DNA from: Jacaranda mimosifolia
Lineage: Eukaryota; Streptophyta; Magnoliopsida; Lamiales; Bignoniaceae
NCBI GenBank assembly: GCA_018894105.1
Contig: CM032126.1
Location: 29,920,391 to 29,984,390, forward strand
Reading direction: 5' to 3'
Length of the DNA: 64,000 nt
A program made the translations under genes and the position numbers. The notes under the pieces were generated by a model. That model was given only the letters and a program-made list of their open reading frames with translations. It made no database searches and was not told the DNA's origin. Shown here piece after piece: positions 62,235-64,000 of the stretch (the first letter of the stretch is position 1; each line of letters starts with the position of its first letter).

Positions 62235-63905
62235 CATAGTTTTTATGCTTTTGTCAATATTAATCTATTACTTCAAGTTTTTTATTTTTTTTCATTTAAA
62301 ATTGTATGAAGATGTGTATTTCGAATTTTTAAATATGAAATTTGTTAAGAATTAAATATTTATCTAAACTAATTATAGATAGTTTAAATATTATTATATT
62401 AGTTTAAAATATATTTTTAATTTTTATAAAATATATTAAGAATTTTTTGTTTGAATTTAAAAAGTACATATCTTATTAGAGAAAATATCAGATTTTATAA
62501 TTATATTATATATATTATGAATAGAAATTTTTTTACTATTACATCTGGAAATTTGGTCCATGCAAATTTATTATTTTTAATGAAATAAAAACAATCATTA
62601 ACAAAAATAATTAATTAATTTATTTTTATAATAATAAGTTAATATTTAAAATAAATAACAAATTTCATAAATTAATTTGGACGGTATGCAATTTTTTGAT
62701 TTTCTTTCGTAATTATTAAGAAAGATAAATTTTCAACAAATGCGATTAATTGAAAGCATTATGGAAATTAATTTTACGATAAAAGTAATTAGTGCTGGAC
62801 GTACTTTGATATTATGATATTAATAGATGATCTATTTCTTAAATTAAAAAAAATCAATTTTATTAAATTTATAAATTATTTATAATTTTTTATATATATT
62901 ATATATCCTAAACAAATCCAAAAATTAAAACTCCCACAACAATCTCGTTCTCTCAAACAAATTTTAAAAATAATCTCATAACAAATCACGACCTCATATC
63001 ACATTAACCCATCACATCATATAATCATTACACTTTATCTCACAACCAATTACAACATCATTTTTTATTCTCATATTTCTAAAATACCAAAACAATTCCA
63101 AAATCTTTAAAACATGAAAAATGAGACAATGTCTCACAAGCAATCACAATCTTAGAAGCTCGAAATCCACTCTACCCTAACTTGATTAAAAAATCTTTAA
63201 AAAAAGTATTTTTTAGTAAAATAGTATCACCATAATGCTTTAAATTAAAAAAAAATAATATTCTTAACAAAGAATTAATAATTTACAAATCTATTTCCGC
63301 ATCTGAAAAATATTTTATTGAAACTTTCACGAGGTAAAAATTTCGCCAAAAGGTTTCATCGCATAATGGATAAATTAAGGTAGATTAGCGATTGAATTTT
63401 CTGTGTAAAAATTGCACAACATTCGTCTCTCTCGTTTCATTTAATCACTTTATAAAATCTCAAACCTAATTACATCTCAAAATGTTTTCCGTGCTCAAAA
63501 TTGGTCCTACGCAAAAATACTCCTTATATAATATCTAAATTAAATAATAAATAGAAAATTCTTAAAAAAAAAAAAAAAAAAAAACTAAAAACACGCCTCA
63601 AGTCATCGTGGCGCCAAAACTAGAGCCGCGTTGCCCAAAATTTGGGCTGCTTATTTTTTCCTATTTTGCCTTCCTTTTTCGTTTGTAACTTGTAAGTGCG
63701 AGGCATTAGTACAAGAACAATGACCGTTCTTTCTTTGTCCTAGGTAAAGAAATTGAAACACAATTCAAAAGAAATTTTTAAGTTGTTTTAAGACAATGGA
63801 CTCTTTTACTAACTTGGTTTATGAGGACAAGTACGAAGCAATTGCTAATTAAATTTATTGTGCCTCAATCTTGCTTGAAGGTCCCCCCTTCATGAGTATG
63901 GGTTG
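60181..63905. other. AT-rich intergenic DNA with repeat debris
   Basis: No gene recognised. An imperfect direct duplication lies at about 60450-60530 and 60548-60625 ('ctgaaattt', 'attgtcca', 'gtgacattccaccgaacat' against 'ctgaaatttgg', 'attgtccac', 'atgacattccaccaaacat'). CT-rich DNA occurs at 62070-62190, and A-tracts around 63560-63582 precede a slightly GC-richer patch. Short ORFs at 61788-62309 have no family features. Confidence 0.45.
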
Positions 63906-64000
63906 TGTTAGTGTCCCACATAAATGAAATAAATTAGTTGTTGTCTATATATATGGTTTAGGAAAATCCTCATTTTTTAAGTTAGCTTTTGGAATGAGTT
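63906..64000 (+). mobile_element. Probable LTR start, cut by the window edge
   Basis: TGTTAGTGTCCCACAT followed by 'atatggtttaggaaaatcctc' and 'aagttagcttttggaatgagtt' matches the layout of a very common plant LTR beginning (copia- or TRIM-like, 'cccacat ... aatcctc ... agctagcttttggg'). The rest lies outside the window, so class and completeness cannot be judged. Confidence 0.5.

Overview
This is nuclear DNA of a flowering plant (a eudicot). The genes have several exons with plant-type splice sites. The proteins are land-plant families: ATG11, an ASG1-type protein, plastid ribosomal protein bL35 and a HHP/PAQR heptahelical protein. The intergenic DNA is very AT-rich and full of plant transposons. 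The ATG11 N-terminus and the repeat types look asterid-like to me, but that is a weak impression.

Layout. 1-4045: AT-rich DNA with a Tourist-like MITE and a Helitron 3' end, then the ATG11 promoter and leader. 4046-15831 (+): ATG11 in five coding exons (1141 aa deduced), with a hAT-like, a Stowaway-like and a Tourist-like insertion in its introns. 17077-22045 (-): ASG1-like gene in six exons (508 aa), tail-to-tail with ATG11. 22.0-28.0 kb: a transposon cluster with two SINE-like insertions, a Mutator-like element, a degenerate ~200-bp AT-rich repeat array and microsatellites. 28034-30521 (-): plastid bL35 in three exons (147 aa). 30.5-34.8 kb: LTR-like and GC-rich remnants of unknown nature. 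34818-37089 (-): HHP/PAQR membrane protein in three exons (326 aa). 37.7-64 kb: no host gene recognised. This part holds a CACTA-type element, a solo LTR carrying a minisatellite, an inverted copy of the AT-rich array, a hAT MITE with an internal tandem duplication, two Helitrons, and a 10.5-kb LTR element. The LTR element has two ~2.77-kb LTRs and an internal region holding only a broken gag, so it is LARD-like. The window ends inside what looks like another LTR.

The four genes do not form a pathway (autophagy scaffold; stress/ABA-linked protein of unknown biochemistry; chloroplast translation; membrane receptor-like protein). Their interest as a group is positional. From memory, the Arabidopsis homologues lie in two duplicated segments (At4g30780/At4g30790/At4g30850 and At2g24090/At2g24100/At2g24150). 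The window would then carry the unsplit ancestral neighbourhood. Two introns, one in the ASG1-like gene and one in RPL35, are best explained as GC-AG introns. I found no tRNA or rRNA gene, no CRISPR array and no clear new biological system. The strongest non-gene signals are well-delimited transposons with target-site duplications.
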